A stretch of 11,780 nt of DNA from Oscillospiraceae bacterium (GTDB taxonomy: Bacteria; Bacillota_A; Clostridia; Oscillospirales; Ruminococcaceae), in contig JAGAJA010000035.1 of NCBI GenBank assembly GCA_017829075.1, forward strand, positions 1-11,780, read 5' to 3'. The position numbers were made by a program, and so were the translations under genes. Position 1 is the first letter of the stretch, and each line of letters starts with the position of its first letter. Shown here piece after piece: positions 1 through 7,378 of this stretch. Under the pieces are notes generated by a model that was not told the DNA's origin, did not search any database, and saw only the letters and a program-made list of their open reading frames with translations.

Positions 1-140
1 CAGGAAATCTTTGCAGAAATCCAGCACCGCTATCGTCGTCAAAGAAACTTGACGTACATACAGTACGCCTGCGTTTCTTTTCCTAGATATCGGTACTGTC
101 TTTCAGCAAATCTTTTCCTTCGTTCAAACGGTTATTAGTA
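1..140. repeat. Foldback (long imperfect palindrome) element downstream of sbcC
   Basis: This intergenic stretch is a nested palindrome. Bases 41-48 (aaagaaac) pair perfectly with 73-80 (gtttcttt). Inside that, 53-57 (cgtac) pairs with 63-67 (gtacg) around a 5-nt loop. Outside it, 2-34 is an imperfect reverse complement of 86-119, with about 26 of 33 aligned bases matching and one gap. The right arm 81-140 recurs inverted at the other end of the window (11641-11700, 52/60 identical), so this is a dispersed repeat and not a chance hairpin. The left arm is probably cut by the window edge: the partner of about 120-140 would lie before base 1. It sits just past the sbcC stop and could halt transcription of sbcDC, but it has no clear T-tract. 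No ORF or transposase lies inside. Confidence 0.75.
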
Positions 141-172
141 TCAGACGGAAAATATGCGGAAAAGTCGCAGAT

Positions 173-3100
173 TTATTTCCGGCAGATAGTTTCAACCGTG
201 CTGCCGTCCTTTCCCTTGCGGACATATATCTGCATATCTCTGAAATAATCCTGAATGCTCTCCACATGGGTGACGATGCCCACCGTCCGGTTCTGTTCCC
301 GGAGGTGTTCTATCACCGCGAAAGCTTCTTCAAAGGTGTTCTTGTCAAGGCTGCTGAAGCCCTCGTCAATGAACAGCATATCCGCGCTTCTCCCCGCGCC
401 GCGGCGCAGTGTGTACTCCGAAAGACCTATCGCCAGCGCAAACGAAGCCATGAACCGCTCTCCACCGGACAGCGTTGAAACGTCCCGCTTGGCGTTTGTT
501 CCGGAATTGTTGTCGATTATGTCGATATCAAGCCCCGCGGCGGAATTCGCCCGCATTCCCTCTTCCCGCAGCACGAACCGGTATCTGCCGCCGCTCAATG
601 CCTCCAGCCGCTTGTTTGCCTCCTCAAGAACCCCGGCGAACATTCTCATCTGGATATAGGTTTCAAAAGAGATACGCGCCTCGCCGCTTCCGTTTATCAC
701 CCGGTTCAGTTCGTTGAGCGTTTTCTGTTTTCCGGTAAGCTCCCCGGCGCTTCTGATGATCCCGTCTAAACTGCTCTTTGCGGCGCTGTACCCGGCTATT
801 TGCGCGCTGAACTTCTTTATTTGCTCGTTCAGCCCTGACTGCTTGTCCCGGAGCATTCTCTCCGCTTCGTCAAACTGCCCGACCGCCTGTATCTCCTGCT
901 TGTCCGGCAGCTTTTTTTCGCGTTCTGAGAGGGTTGCCGCTGCCGCGGTGAGCTTCTCACTGTATTCGCTTATCTCCTTTTCAAGCCTTCCACGCTCCTG
1001 CTTGTCCGCAAGATATCCGCTCAGTTCCTCCTCGCTTGAAAATCCGCACTGAGTTACCTTTGCTGCAAGGGCAGCTTCCGCCGATTTAAGTCCCTCTGTG
1101 GTATCGTCAAGGAGCTTCCTCAGCTCCTCGCAGCGGGCATTCGCGGAAGCCGCGTCCTTTTCAGCGCGGCTCAGCCCCTCTGCGGAGTTTTTCTGGCGCA
1201 TTTCTATCTCACTTGCCCTGCGCTGCTTTTCGGAGATGACCTTCGAAAGCTCCTCCGGAGCGCGCCCGTCAAGCCCCTGACGGTTAAGCTCTATCTCCTT
1301 GTTTTTCGCGGCAATAGAGGTGTTGAGTGCGGAAATATCCTCCGTCAGGGATCTCTGACCGTCTTGCAGCTTTATGAGCTGGTTTTCCCGTTCGGAAAGC
1401 TCCCGTGAAACCTCCGGCAGGGTTTCCGCAGCTTTTCTGCACTCCGCGAGCAATTCCACAGCTTCCTCTCTCCGCTGCTCCAGATACTCCGCTTTTGCGC
1501 TGACCGCAGCAGAAACACCGGTTTCGTTAGGGTCGCCGCAGCCGATCATCGCCGAAAGTTCCTCAGTCACCGCCCCCCGTTGAAGCTCCAGCCGCCCGGC
1601 GATCCCGGAAAGCCCGCTGTCCGCCTCTGCCTTTTTCTTACGCGCCGCCGCAGCAGCTTTCTCAGATCGCTTTATATCCGCTTCGGTGGGAATATCCTCC
1701 GTCCACTGCGCTGGGAATGGGTGTTCCTTTGAGCCGCACACCGGGCACTCTACCCCGGATTTCAGCTTTTTCGCAAGCCTTGCTGCCTCTCCGAGATAAT
1801 ACCTCTGCTGTATCCGTGCCAGAGCCTCCTCCGCCTGCTCAAGAGCGGTCTGCTCCGACTTGCATATGTCCTCCGCTGCGGAATATTCCCGCTTCATCTG
1901 CTCAAGTCTGCCAAGACTTTCAGAAAGGGCGATTACCCGCTTTATTTCCTTTTCGGCAGCTTTCAGCTCCGCTTCCGAACCGCTCAGCTTTGCCGCCGTT
2001 ATTTCCAGACGGCTCTTCTCCTCCGAGAGAGCTTTAATCCTGTCGGAGCATACCTGCTGCGCCGCCTGATTTTCGGTAAGCTCTTTCCGCCTGAGCTCCA
2101 TGTCTTCTTCCAGACGCTTTGCTTCTTCTTCGGAACGGCGGACTTCTTTGCATTTATTCAGCAGCTCGGTAAGTTTCGGCAGTTCCCCGGTGATCTCTTT
2201 CAGTTCCCCAGAAAGCCCCGCCGCCTCCGCGCTTTCCTTTGCGGCAGCCGAAAGCGCAGCTTGAGCCTCTTTCTGACCTGATACAGCATCGCCATGCTCC
2301 TTTTCCGCAGTTGTGAGCTTTTTCGCAAGGCTGTCCCGCTGAATAAACTCGCTTCTTGCTTCTTCCGCGCGCTTCTGATTTTCCAGACGTTCCTTTTTCG
2401 CGTCATATTCAGCTTTCTCGGAAATAATCTTATCCATTGCCGCCTTTGCTTCGGCAAATAATTGCAGAGCAGCGTTGTTTTTCAGGGCTTCATTTTTCTG
2501 CTCGCTGTTTTTGATAAGCTCTCCTGTAACGGCTTCGCTCTGCTTCTCGGCGGCTGCCTGCTCCTCTGAAAGGCTCTCCAGCAGCCTTTGGAGTTCCTCT
2601 GACTTCTCCCCGGCGCCGCTCAGCAGGTATACTCCCTCCTGCTCCGGGAATACGCTTTCCATTACAGACTGATACTGCTTTGAAAGCCCCTCAAGCTGCC
2701 GGTCAACGCTTTTGCTCCATTCCTCAACAACATCAGCGTATTTCTCATATAGCTGAGTGCTGAAAATCCGCCGCAGAGTTTCCTTTCGTTCGTTGGTTTT
2801 CGCCGTCAGAAACTTGTCGAATTCCCCCTGAGGAAGCACAGAAACCCTAAGAAACGACTCCCGGTCAAAGCCGGTTATTTCAGTGACGGCTTTCGTGACA
2901 TTCTTCTTCACAACTGTACCGTCCGGCATATAGAGCAGCGCTCCCGCTCCCCGGTCGGAGCTTTCCCCCGGTCTTTTCAGCTCCGGAGTGTCCCGTCGCA
3001 CCGTGTAGTCCTTGTCCTTTACTGAAAACGTCACCTCGGCATAGCTTTCCGCCTTTTTCCCGGCGTCCTGATTTCGCAGAGTATCCCCCTTGCGCAGGCT

Positions 3101-3271
3101 TCCGCTGGGCTGCCCGTACAGTGCAAAGCACACCGCGTCAAAAATCGTGGTTTTACCCGCTCCGGTATCTCCGGAAATAAGAAACACCTGATTACTGAAC
3201 TGGGTGAGGTCTATCGTTTCAGTCCCTCTGTACGGGCCGAAAGCCGACATTACCAGCGTTTTAATTATCAT
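173..3271 (-). CDS. sbcC: SbcC, ATPase subunit of the SbcCD exonuclease
   Basis: Rad50-type SMC-like ATPase that partners SbcD to cut double-strand ends and DNA hairpins in the cytoplasm. With the start used here it is 1032 aa, normal for the family. Visible motifs are Walker A GDTGAGKT (residues 34-41), Q-loop VLPQGEF (Q148), long Glu/Lys/Ala-rich coiled coils on either side of the zinc-hook CPVC (509-512), signature LSGGE (934-938), Walker B LFIDE (D969, E970) and the H-loop histidine in VTHV (about 1002). The frame is open upstream to 3307, but the ATG at 3269-3271 is preferred. It follows GGAGGTGA at ideal spacing, the protein then begins MIIKTLVMSAFGPY as in homologues, and the overlap with sbcD falls to 11 nt. 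That overlap suggests translational coupling. The stop is TAA at 173-175. Confidence 0.96.
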   Translation of the reverse strand: MIIKTLVMSAFGPYRGTETIDLTQFSNQVFLISGDTGAGKTTIFDAVCFALYGQPSGSLRKGDTLRNQDAGKKAESYAEVTFSVKDKDYTVRRDTPELKRPGESSDRGAGALLYMPDGTVVKKNVTKAVTEITGFDRESFLRVSVLPQGEFDKFLTAKTNERKETLRRIFSTQLYEKYADVVEEWSKSVDRQLEGLSKQYQSVMESVFPEQEGVYLLSGAGEKSEELQRLLESLSEEQAAAEKQSEAVTGELIKNSEQKNEALKNNAALQLFAEAKAAMDKIISEKAEYDAKKERLENQKRAEEARSEFIQRDSLAKKLTTAEKEHGDAVSGQKEAQAALSAAAKESAEAAGLSGELKEITGELPKLTELLNKCKEVRRSEEEAKRLEEDMELRRKELTENQAAQQVCSDRIKALSEEKSRLEITAAKLSGSEAELKAAEKEIKRVIALSESLGRLEQMKREYSAAEDICKSEQTALEQAEEALARIQQRYYLGEAARLAKKLKSGVECPVCGSKEHPFPAQWTEDIPTEADIKRSEKAAAAARKKKAEADSGLSGIAGRLELQRGAVTEELSAMIGCGDPNETGVSAAVSAKAEYLEQRREEAVELLAECRKAAETLPEVSRELSERENQLIKLQDGQRSLTEDISALNTSIAAKNKEIELNRQGLDGRAPEELSKVISEKQRRASEIEMRQKNSAEGLSRAEKDAASANARCEELRKLLDDTTEGLKSAEAALAAKVTQCGFSSEEELSGYLADKQERGRLEKEISEYSEKLTAAAATLSEREKKLPDKQEIQAVGQFDEAERMLRDKQSGLNEQIKKFSAQIAGYSAAKSSLDGIIRSAGELTGKQKTLNELNRVINGSGEARISFETYIQMRMFAGVLEEANKRLEALSGGRYRFVLREEGMRANSAAGLDIDIIDNNSGTNAKRDVSTLSGGERFMASFALAIGLSEYTLRRGAGRSADMLFIDEGFSSLDKNTFEEAFAVIEHLREQNRTVGIVTHVESIQDYFRDMQIYVRKGKDGSTVETICRK

Positions 3272-4469
3272 CGCACTCACCTCCCGCCTGCAAAGAGTCC
3301 TTATCACAGAGCTGCGGCGGCTGGCTCAGCAGGTCGTTTACGCTTCCCTCTGCAAAGGCTCTTTCCGTAAGCTCATAAATATACTCCGCGCTTTTCAGAA
3401 GCCCCTCTTCCGGATCGTTTTTCGTCACCCTTCTGTAAAAACGGCTGAATTCCTCGCCGAAGCTCCAGCTTTCGCCGTCCTCTGGCTCCTCCGTTTCGTC
3501 AGCGCCGCCGTCCTTATTCCGGTATTTCAGCGCCAGCATATTTGGGAATTTCCCCCGAAGCTGCGCCGCAGCACCGATAACTCCGTCAAAGTCGCTCACC
3601 GTGATATAGCTGTAATCCTCCACCGCCGGATATTCCTCCGACATCAGTGTTGAAAAGCTGTCGTCCAGTACCCGGAAACCGTGCAGCGGACGTATCTCCC
3701 AGTGCTGGACAGCAAAATCTCCGTCCGGCTCTATGTCAATGATATCAACGTATTTCTGCGGCTCTTTTGCCTCCGATCCGGAATAGCATACCGGAGAGCC
3801 GCAGTACCGGGCGCGCTCCCCGACATTCATCGGAGTATGTATATGCCCAAGCGCGGTGTAGGCAAAGCCCTCAAACACACTGCCATCAGCGCACTGCTGC
3901 ATTCCGATCAGCTTTCCGGACACCTCGGACACCGCCTGATGCGCCACCAGAATACAGGGACGCTCTCCGGGCAGCCCGGCATGGCTAAGCACTGTCCTGA
4001 TTGCCGCAGTGATGTCCGGTATCTCCTCATCGGGGTAGACCTGCCGCACGTCCGAGGGCGCAATAAACGGCAGCATCGCAATATCGAAATCTCCCAGACG
4101 TTCCACACGGACAGGGGCTTCCGCCGAAAATTCCCTTGCAATGTAGATACCCAACTGAGAGAGCAGCTTCTCATTTGCAGCGACCCGGCGGGCGCTGTCG
4201 TGGTTTCCGCTGACACAGTATACTCGCATTCCCAGCTTTACCGCGGCGGTAAGCAGTCTGCCGAACATTTCCTCCGCGTCCGCAGAGGGCAGGCTCTTGT
4301 CATAGATATCTCCGGCAATAAGCAGCGCGTCTATCGGCTTTTCCTCCGATACCTCGCTGTATATCCTGCCGAGGATCTCCGAAAACAGAGCGTGTTCGAT
4401 ATCGGCGGTCATATCCGTTTCATTCAGCCGCTTGCCTAAATGCAGGTCGGCTATGTGCATTAATCTCAT
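3261..4469 (-). CDS. sbcD: SbcD, nuclease subunit of the SbcCD exonuclease
   Basis: Mre11-type metallophosphoesterase, 402 aa, the Mn-dependent nuclease of SbcCD. All phosphoesterase metal-site motifs are present: ADLHLGK (D8, H10), AGDIYD (D54), GNHDS (N89, H90, D91), AHQ (H177) and GHIH (H209, H211). The C-terminal part holds the capping and SbcC-binding regions, including an acidic segment (residues about 319-335) that may be a linker. The start ATG (4467-4469) has AGGAG six bases upstream. The gene overlaps sbcC by 11 nt, so the two form one transcription unit. I see no convincing promoter in the 58 bp separating it from the upstream glucanase gene. That gap is mostly a terminator hairpin, so expression may depend on read-through or on a weak promoter I cannot recognise. 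Confidence 0.96.
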   Translation of the reverse strand: MRLMHIADLHLGKRLNETDMTADIEHALFSEILGRIYSEVSEEKPIDALLIAGDIYDKSLPSADAEEMFGRLLTAAVKLGMRVYCVSGNHDSARRVAANEKLLSQLGIYIAREFSAEAPVRVERLGDFDIAMLPFIAPSDVRQVYPDEEIPDITAAIRTVLSHAGLPGERPCILVAHQAVSEVSGKLIGMQQCADGSVFEGFAYTALGHIHTPMNVGERARYCGSPVCYSGSEAKEPQKYVDIIDIEPDGDFAVQHWEIRPLHGFRVLDDSFSTLMSEEYPAVEDYSYITVSDFDGVIGAAAQLRGKFPNMLALKYRNKDGGADETEEPEDGESWSFGEEFSRFYRRVTKNDPEEGLLKSAEYIYELTERAFAEGSVNDLLSQPPQLCDKDSLQAGGECDDN

Positions 4470-4493
4470 GGTTTTCTCCTGTTGTGAAACTTA

Positions 4494-4523
4494 AAGGGGC
4501 TGTTTCCAAAATGGCAGCCCCTT
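4494..4523 (-). terminator. Intrinsic terminator after the GH5 pair
   Basis: AAGGGGCTG (4494-4502) pairs perfectly with CAGCCCCTT (4515-4523) around a 12-nt loop. On the minus strand it begins four bases after the TGA of the upstream glucanase gene (4528-4530) and is followed by TTTAAGTTTC, a short, broken U-tract. Position and GC-rich stem fit a rho-independent terminator separating the glucanase transcript from sbcDC. The weak tail allows some read-through. Confidence 0.7.
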
Positions 4524-4527
4524 ATGA

Positions 4528-5703
4528 TCATTTGTATTTCTTTGCCGTTGATACCAGCTTGTTGATATATGTCGGGAAAGTCCATTTCAGAGTGGTTCTG
4601 TTCAGCATTCCAAAGGTTTCCGCTCCAGTACCGTATGCGTTGTTGTCCCACAGGAATATCGGTATTCCCTTTTCACCGAACACCTTCGGGAAATATTCCG
4701 CCCATTTCAGCCTGTCAGAGAGATTATCCTTGTTTATGGTGCCGCATTCTCCAATGATCGCGCCCACGCCCTTGCTGATGAATCTGTCATACAGCGTATC
4801 CGCAAGCCATGTAAGCTCTCCGGTGTTGTTCCAGTCAGTTTTAGTCGGATCAAATTTCGATGTTCCGTTCGCGTTCAGCGCGAAATTATAGGGAGTGTAC
4901 GCGTGTATCGACACGATAAGGCTCTTGTCGTCAGGAACTGTAAATCCGTCCAGCCCGGAAGCAGATGCCCCATAAGTAGGTATCATCAGCGCACGGTAAC
5001 GGTTGTTTCCTCCGGTGGCGCGGACTGTCTGAACAAAGGTCTCATTGTACTTGTTTATAACGCTTCTGCCCTCGGCATTGCCGCCGTTCCACTCGTTGGA
5101 GGTATTCTTCCACCTCGGCTCGTTCATGCCCTCGAAAATCAGCCGCTTTCCGTAGCCCTCAAACCGCTCAGCTATCTGCGTCCAAAGCTTCTTTATCTTC
5201 TTTTTGACGTCTGTCAGCGTGCTTTCATAGGGGTCGTTCCAGTTCTCGTGGTGCGCGTTCAGAATAACGTACATACCCTCGTCATAGGCGTAATCCACGA
5301 CCTCCTGAACCCTGTCCAGCCAAGCCTTGTCTACGTTGAAATTATCATCGACATGATTGAACCACGTTGTCGGGATCCTCACAGCGTCAAATCCAGCATT
5401 TTTGACCTCCAGTATAAGCTCCTTTGTGACTTTCGGGTTGCCCCAGCTTGTTTCACTGTTCAGACCACTTCCCTTCGCATCAAGAGAGTTACCAAGATTC
5501 CAGCCGATGGTGATTTCATCGCAAAGCTTCACAGTATCTACCGGTGCGGTCAGCGCATCGCTGTCGGGCTCCTCCGGCTGCGTCACAGTGGGATTGCTCA
5601 ATTCGCTCATGATGCCGCTCAGCTCCGTGCGGTTCAGCGCGGGTATCGTAGTAAGAAGCGATATCGCGGATACTACTGCCGCAAGTTTTGTAACTATCTG
5701 CAT
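4528..5703 (-). CDS. Secreted GH5 (subfamily 4-like) endo-beta-1,4-glucanase
   Basis: 391-aa glycoside hydrolase family 5 enzyme, predicted to cut internal beta-1,4 bonds in cellulose, mixed-linkage glucan or xyloglucan outside the cell. Residues about 1-22 form an export signal (K6, hydrophobic 7-22, likely cleavage after IPA); there is no lipobox. A short Pro/Glu/Asp-rich linker (about 37-55) precedes one catalytic domain with GWNLGN (67-72), VRIP (R109), NAHH (H151, H152), the acid/base in MNEPRW (E195), IHAY (H267) and the nucleophile in IIGEC (E319). No dockerin, CBM or SLH repeat is seen, so it is probably free or loosely held. It starts 18 bp after the stop of its paralogue, with AAAGGA as ribosome binding site, so it is the second gene of a two-gene operon. 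Exact substrate cannot be read from sequence alone. Confidence 0.93.
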   Translation of the reverse strand: MQIVTKLAAVVSAISLLTTIPALNRTELSGIMSELSNPTVTQPEEPDSDALTAPVDTVKLCDEITIGWNLGNSLDAKGSGLNSETSWGNPKVTKELILEVKNAGFDAVRIPTTWFNHVDDNFNVDKAWLDRVQEVVDYAYDEGMYVILNAHHENWNDPYESTLTDVKKKIKKLWTQIAERFEGYGKRLIFEGMNEPRWKNTSNEWNGGNAEGRSVINKYNETFVQTVRATGGNNRYRALMIPTYGASASGLDGFTVPDDKSLIVSIHAYTPYNFALNANGTSKFDPTKTDWNNTGELTWLADTLYDRFISKGVGAIIGECGTINKDNLSDRLKWAEYFPKVFGEKGIPIFLWDNNAYGTGAETFGMLNRTTLKWTFPTYINKLVSTAKKYK

Positions 5704-5721
5704 GACATTTCCTTTCCCAAG

Positions 5722-6909
5722 TTATACAGCGTCCGCTGCGCTCTCACCGGAAGCGCCCCGCATCATGGCTTCAAGCAGCACCGGATATTTGATTTCGTTG
5801 GTACGGCGGTCGAAAAGTCCAAAGGTTTCGCCGCTGTAAAACGCGCCATTGTCCCACCAGAAGCAGGGAATGCCGATCTCGCGGAACTTGCCGAAATAGT
5901 ACTCAGCCCACTCTGCGCGGTATTCCTCGTTCTCACGGTTCATTGCGCCGCATTCGCCGATGATCACCGCCTGACCCTTGCTGATGAAAAGCCTGTCGAG
6001 AACCTCCGCCAACGTGTCTATATCCTGAGTACAGCCGACCTTTGAAGCGAGCCACTTAGATGTTCCGTTTTCGGCAAGCGCAAATCCATATGGGATATAA
6101 GCGTGTACTGATACAATAAGCCGGTCGTCCTCCGCAAGCTTCAGCGCGGAAAGCGCAGACTCTCCAGAATTCGCTGCATATGGGCATACCATCAGGAAAC
6201 GATACTGATTATTTCCACCAGTAGCTCTTACCGCATCAACAAACACCTGATTAAGGTGATTTACCACTTCTCTGCCCTCGTCATTGCCGCCGTTCCACTC
6301 GAATTCAGTGTTCTTCCAGCGCGGCTCGTTCATGCCCTCGAATATAAGGTGCTCGTCATAGCCTTTGAAGCGCTCTGCGATCTGCGTCCAGCAGGTTTTC
6401 AGCTTTGCGGAGATCTCCTCCTCGTTTTCAGCGTAGGGAATGTACCATTCCTCATGGTGCATATTCAGGATAACATACATATCCAGATCATAAGCGTAGT
6501 CAACGACCTCCTGCACGCGGGCGAACCACTCCTCGCTGATAACGCTGTTTTCGTCCATCTGCTTTTCCCATGTGGTAGGAATTCTCACTGCGTTGAAACC
6601 CGCGTCTTTTACCGCCTGCATAAGCTCAGGGGTGGTTTTAGGGTTGCCCCAGCTTGTTTCCTGAGAAACTCCGCTGCCGCCGGTAGCGTCCAGTGTGTTG
6701 CCCAGATTCCAGCCAACCTTTATGTCGGAGGTAAGTTCCAATGCGGTAATCTCTGTGTTGAATTCATCGGGAGCTTCGGGCTGTTCTTCCTCGGTGTAGC
6801 TGCTGTCGTTTACCATGCTGGAGCTGTCTACAACATCGTTGTTACAGCCTGTTGCAGCGATGTAGCACAACCCTGCGAGAGCCGCAGCAATAATTGATCT
6901 CAGTTTCAT
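5722..6909 (-). CDS. Lipoprotein GH5 (subfamily 4-like) endo-beta-1,4-glucanase
   Basis: 395-aa paralogue of the next gene, with every catalytic landmark at the same residue number: GWNLGN (66-71), VRIP (R109), NMHH (H151, H152), acid/base in MNEPRW (E195), VHAY (H269) and nucleophile in IIGEC (E319). It differs at the N terminus. MKLRSIIAAALAG is a signal peptide ending in the lipobox ATGC (C22), so the mature enzyme should be lipid-anchored on the outer face of the membrane. A flexible Ser/Glu/Asp-rich tether (about 23-52) then reaches to the catalytic domain. No CBM or dockerin is visible. The start ATG (6907-6909) has AAGGAG seven bases upstream and a strong promoter about 55 bp upstream. 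It is the first gene of the pair. A surface-bound enzyme beside a soluble one suggests a two-stage attack on glucan, which is an inference. Confidence 0.93.
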   Translation of the reverse strand: MKLRSIIAAALAGLCYIAATGCNNDVVDSSSMVNDSSYTEEEQPEAPDEFNTEITALELTSDIKVGWNLGNTLDATGGSGVSQETSWGNPKTTPELMQAVKDAGFNAVRIPTTWEKQMDENSVISEEWFARVQEVVDYAYDLDMYVILNMHHEEWYIPYAENEEEISAKLKTCWTQIAERFKGYDEHLIFEGMNEPRWKNTEFEWNGGNDEGREVVNHLNQVFVDAVRATGGNNQYRFLMVCPYAANSGESALSALKLAEDDRLIVSVHAYIPYGFALAENGTSKWLASKVGCTQDIDTLAEVLDRLFISKGQAVIIGECGAMNRENEEYRAEWAEYYFGKFREIGIPCFWWDNGAFYSGETFGLFDRRTNEIKYPVLLEAMMRGASGESAADAV

Positions 6910-6927
6910 TTTAATTCTCCTTGACTT

Positions 6928-6947
6928 CGCCCGGCGATATCCGGACG
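6928..6947 (-). promoter_or_regulatory. Leader hairpin or operator-like palindrome before the GH5 pair
   Basis: On the minus strand CGTCCGG and CCGGGCG flank a 6-nt ATATCG, giving a 7-bp stem with one G-U pair. It lies inside the predicted 5' leader and ends six bases before the AAGGAG ribosome binding site (6917-6922). It could stabilise the mRNA, tune translation or be a protein-binding palindrome. No known riboswitch class was recognised. Confidence 0.4.
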
Positions 6948-6964
6948 CATTTCCATATAAATAT

Positions 6965-6993
6965 ATTATATATTATTTTCCGCACAACGTCAA
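6965..6993 (-). promoter_or_regulatory. Sigma-A promoter of the GH5 operon
   Basis: On the minus strand TTGACG (plus 6988-6993) is followed after exactly 17 bases by TATAAT (plus 6965-6970), a near-consensus vegetative promoter. Transcription should start near 6957-6959, leaving a leader of about 50 nt before the ATG at 6909. The surroundings are strongly A+T rich (ATATATTTATAT downstream), unlike the flanking genes. Confidence 0.85.
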
Positions 6994-7047
6994 GGGGGAA
7001 TGTTCAGAATGATAGATTTCTTTGAAATAAGCGGAGTTATCGATTGG

Positions 7048-7285
7048 TAAATTGGAATTTGTCGGGCAGTTTTCTGTTTGCACCTTAGCGCGAAGCGCAA
7101 TTGTTTTTCGCTTCCTTTTGGCTTCCAAAAGGAAGCGGGGTGTGGGGCAGCGCCCCACTACTCGCGCGTAAGCGCGTTACTCGGCGCGGCAGCGCCGCTA
7201 TACGCGTAAAAGGCGCTAAAGGGGCGCGGGGGAAAACAAGAGTTTTCCCCCGGTCTGTGGCTGACTGCGGCAGCCACAGACAACT
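7048..7285 (+). repeat. Hairpin-cluster element, left copy
   Basis: This is a string of stem-loops with no credible gene. In order: GCGC-gaa-GCGC (7088-7098); a perfect 13-bp stem CGCTTCCTTTTGG / CCAAAAGGAAGCG with a 3-nt loop (7109-7137); a 7-bp stem GTGGGGC / GCCCCAC (7142-7158); a GCGC-rich stretch containing two similar units starting TACTC (7159-7200); a 10-bp stem GGGGGAAAAC / GTTTTCCCCC (7228-7251); and an 11-bp stem GTCTGTGGCTG / CAGCCACAGAC (7253-7281). Bases 7088-7158 match the reverse complement of 7485-7555 at 70 of 71 positions. Small open frames here reading FASFWLPKGSGVWG come from the palindromic DNA and are not accepted as genes. Function is unknown; it resembles REP/BIME-like or MITE-like intergenic repeats in organisation. 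Confidence 0.85.
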
Positions 7286-7378
7286 ACATCACCGTGCGTT
7301 TTCGGTGGGGATTGCCGCCCTTATTTACTGATTATATTTAAACTCCAAAGTTACAGCTAGGCAAGGAATTTTTTTTGA
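7286..7378. other. Spacer between the two inverted hairpin elements
   Basis: About 93 bp separates the inverted copies. It is more A+T rich than the arms and contains only a weak 5-bp stem (CACCG / CGGTG, 7290-7307) and an eight-base T run near 7370-7377. No promoter, gene or RNA was recognised. Confidence 0.5.

Noticed and set aside
3272..3307. Upstream extension of sbcC
   Set aside because: The added 12 residues do not resemble SbcC N termini. The GGAGGTGA ribosome binding site points to the ATG at 3269-3271.
4903..6045. Long plus-strand open frame of 380 aa
   Set aside because: It is antisense to the two GH5 genes and spans their junction. The minus-strand proteins carry full catalytic motifs, and the plus-strand product has no recognisable domain.
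4528..6909. Cellulosomal assignment of the glucanases
   Set aside because: Neither protein has the duplicated calcium-binding dockerin motif or any cohesin-related segment; both end shortly after the catalytic domain.
6973..7158. 61-aa minus-strand frame overlapping the glucanase promoter
   Set aside because: It runs through the promoter and into the hairpin repeat, lacks a ribosome binding site and has a repeat-derived composition.
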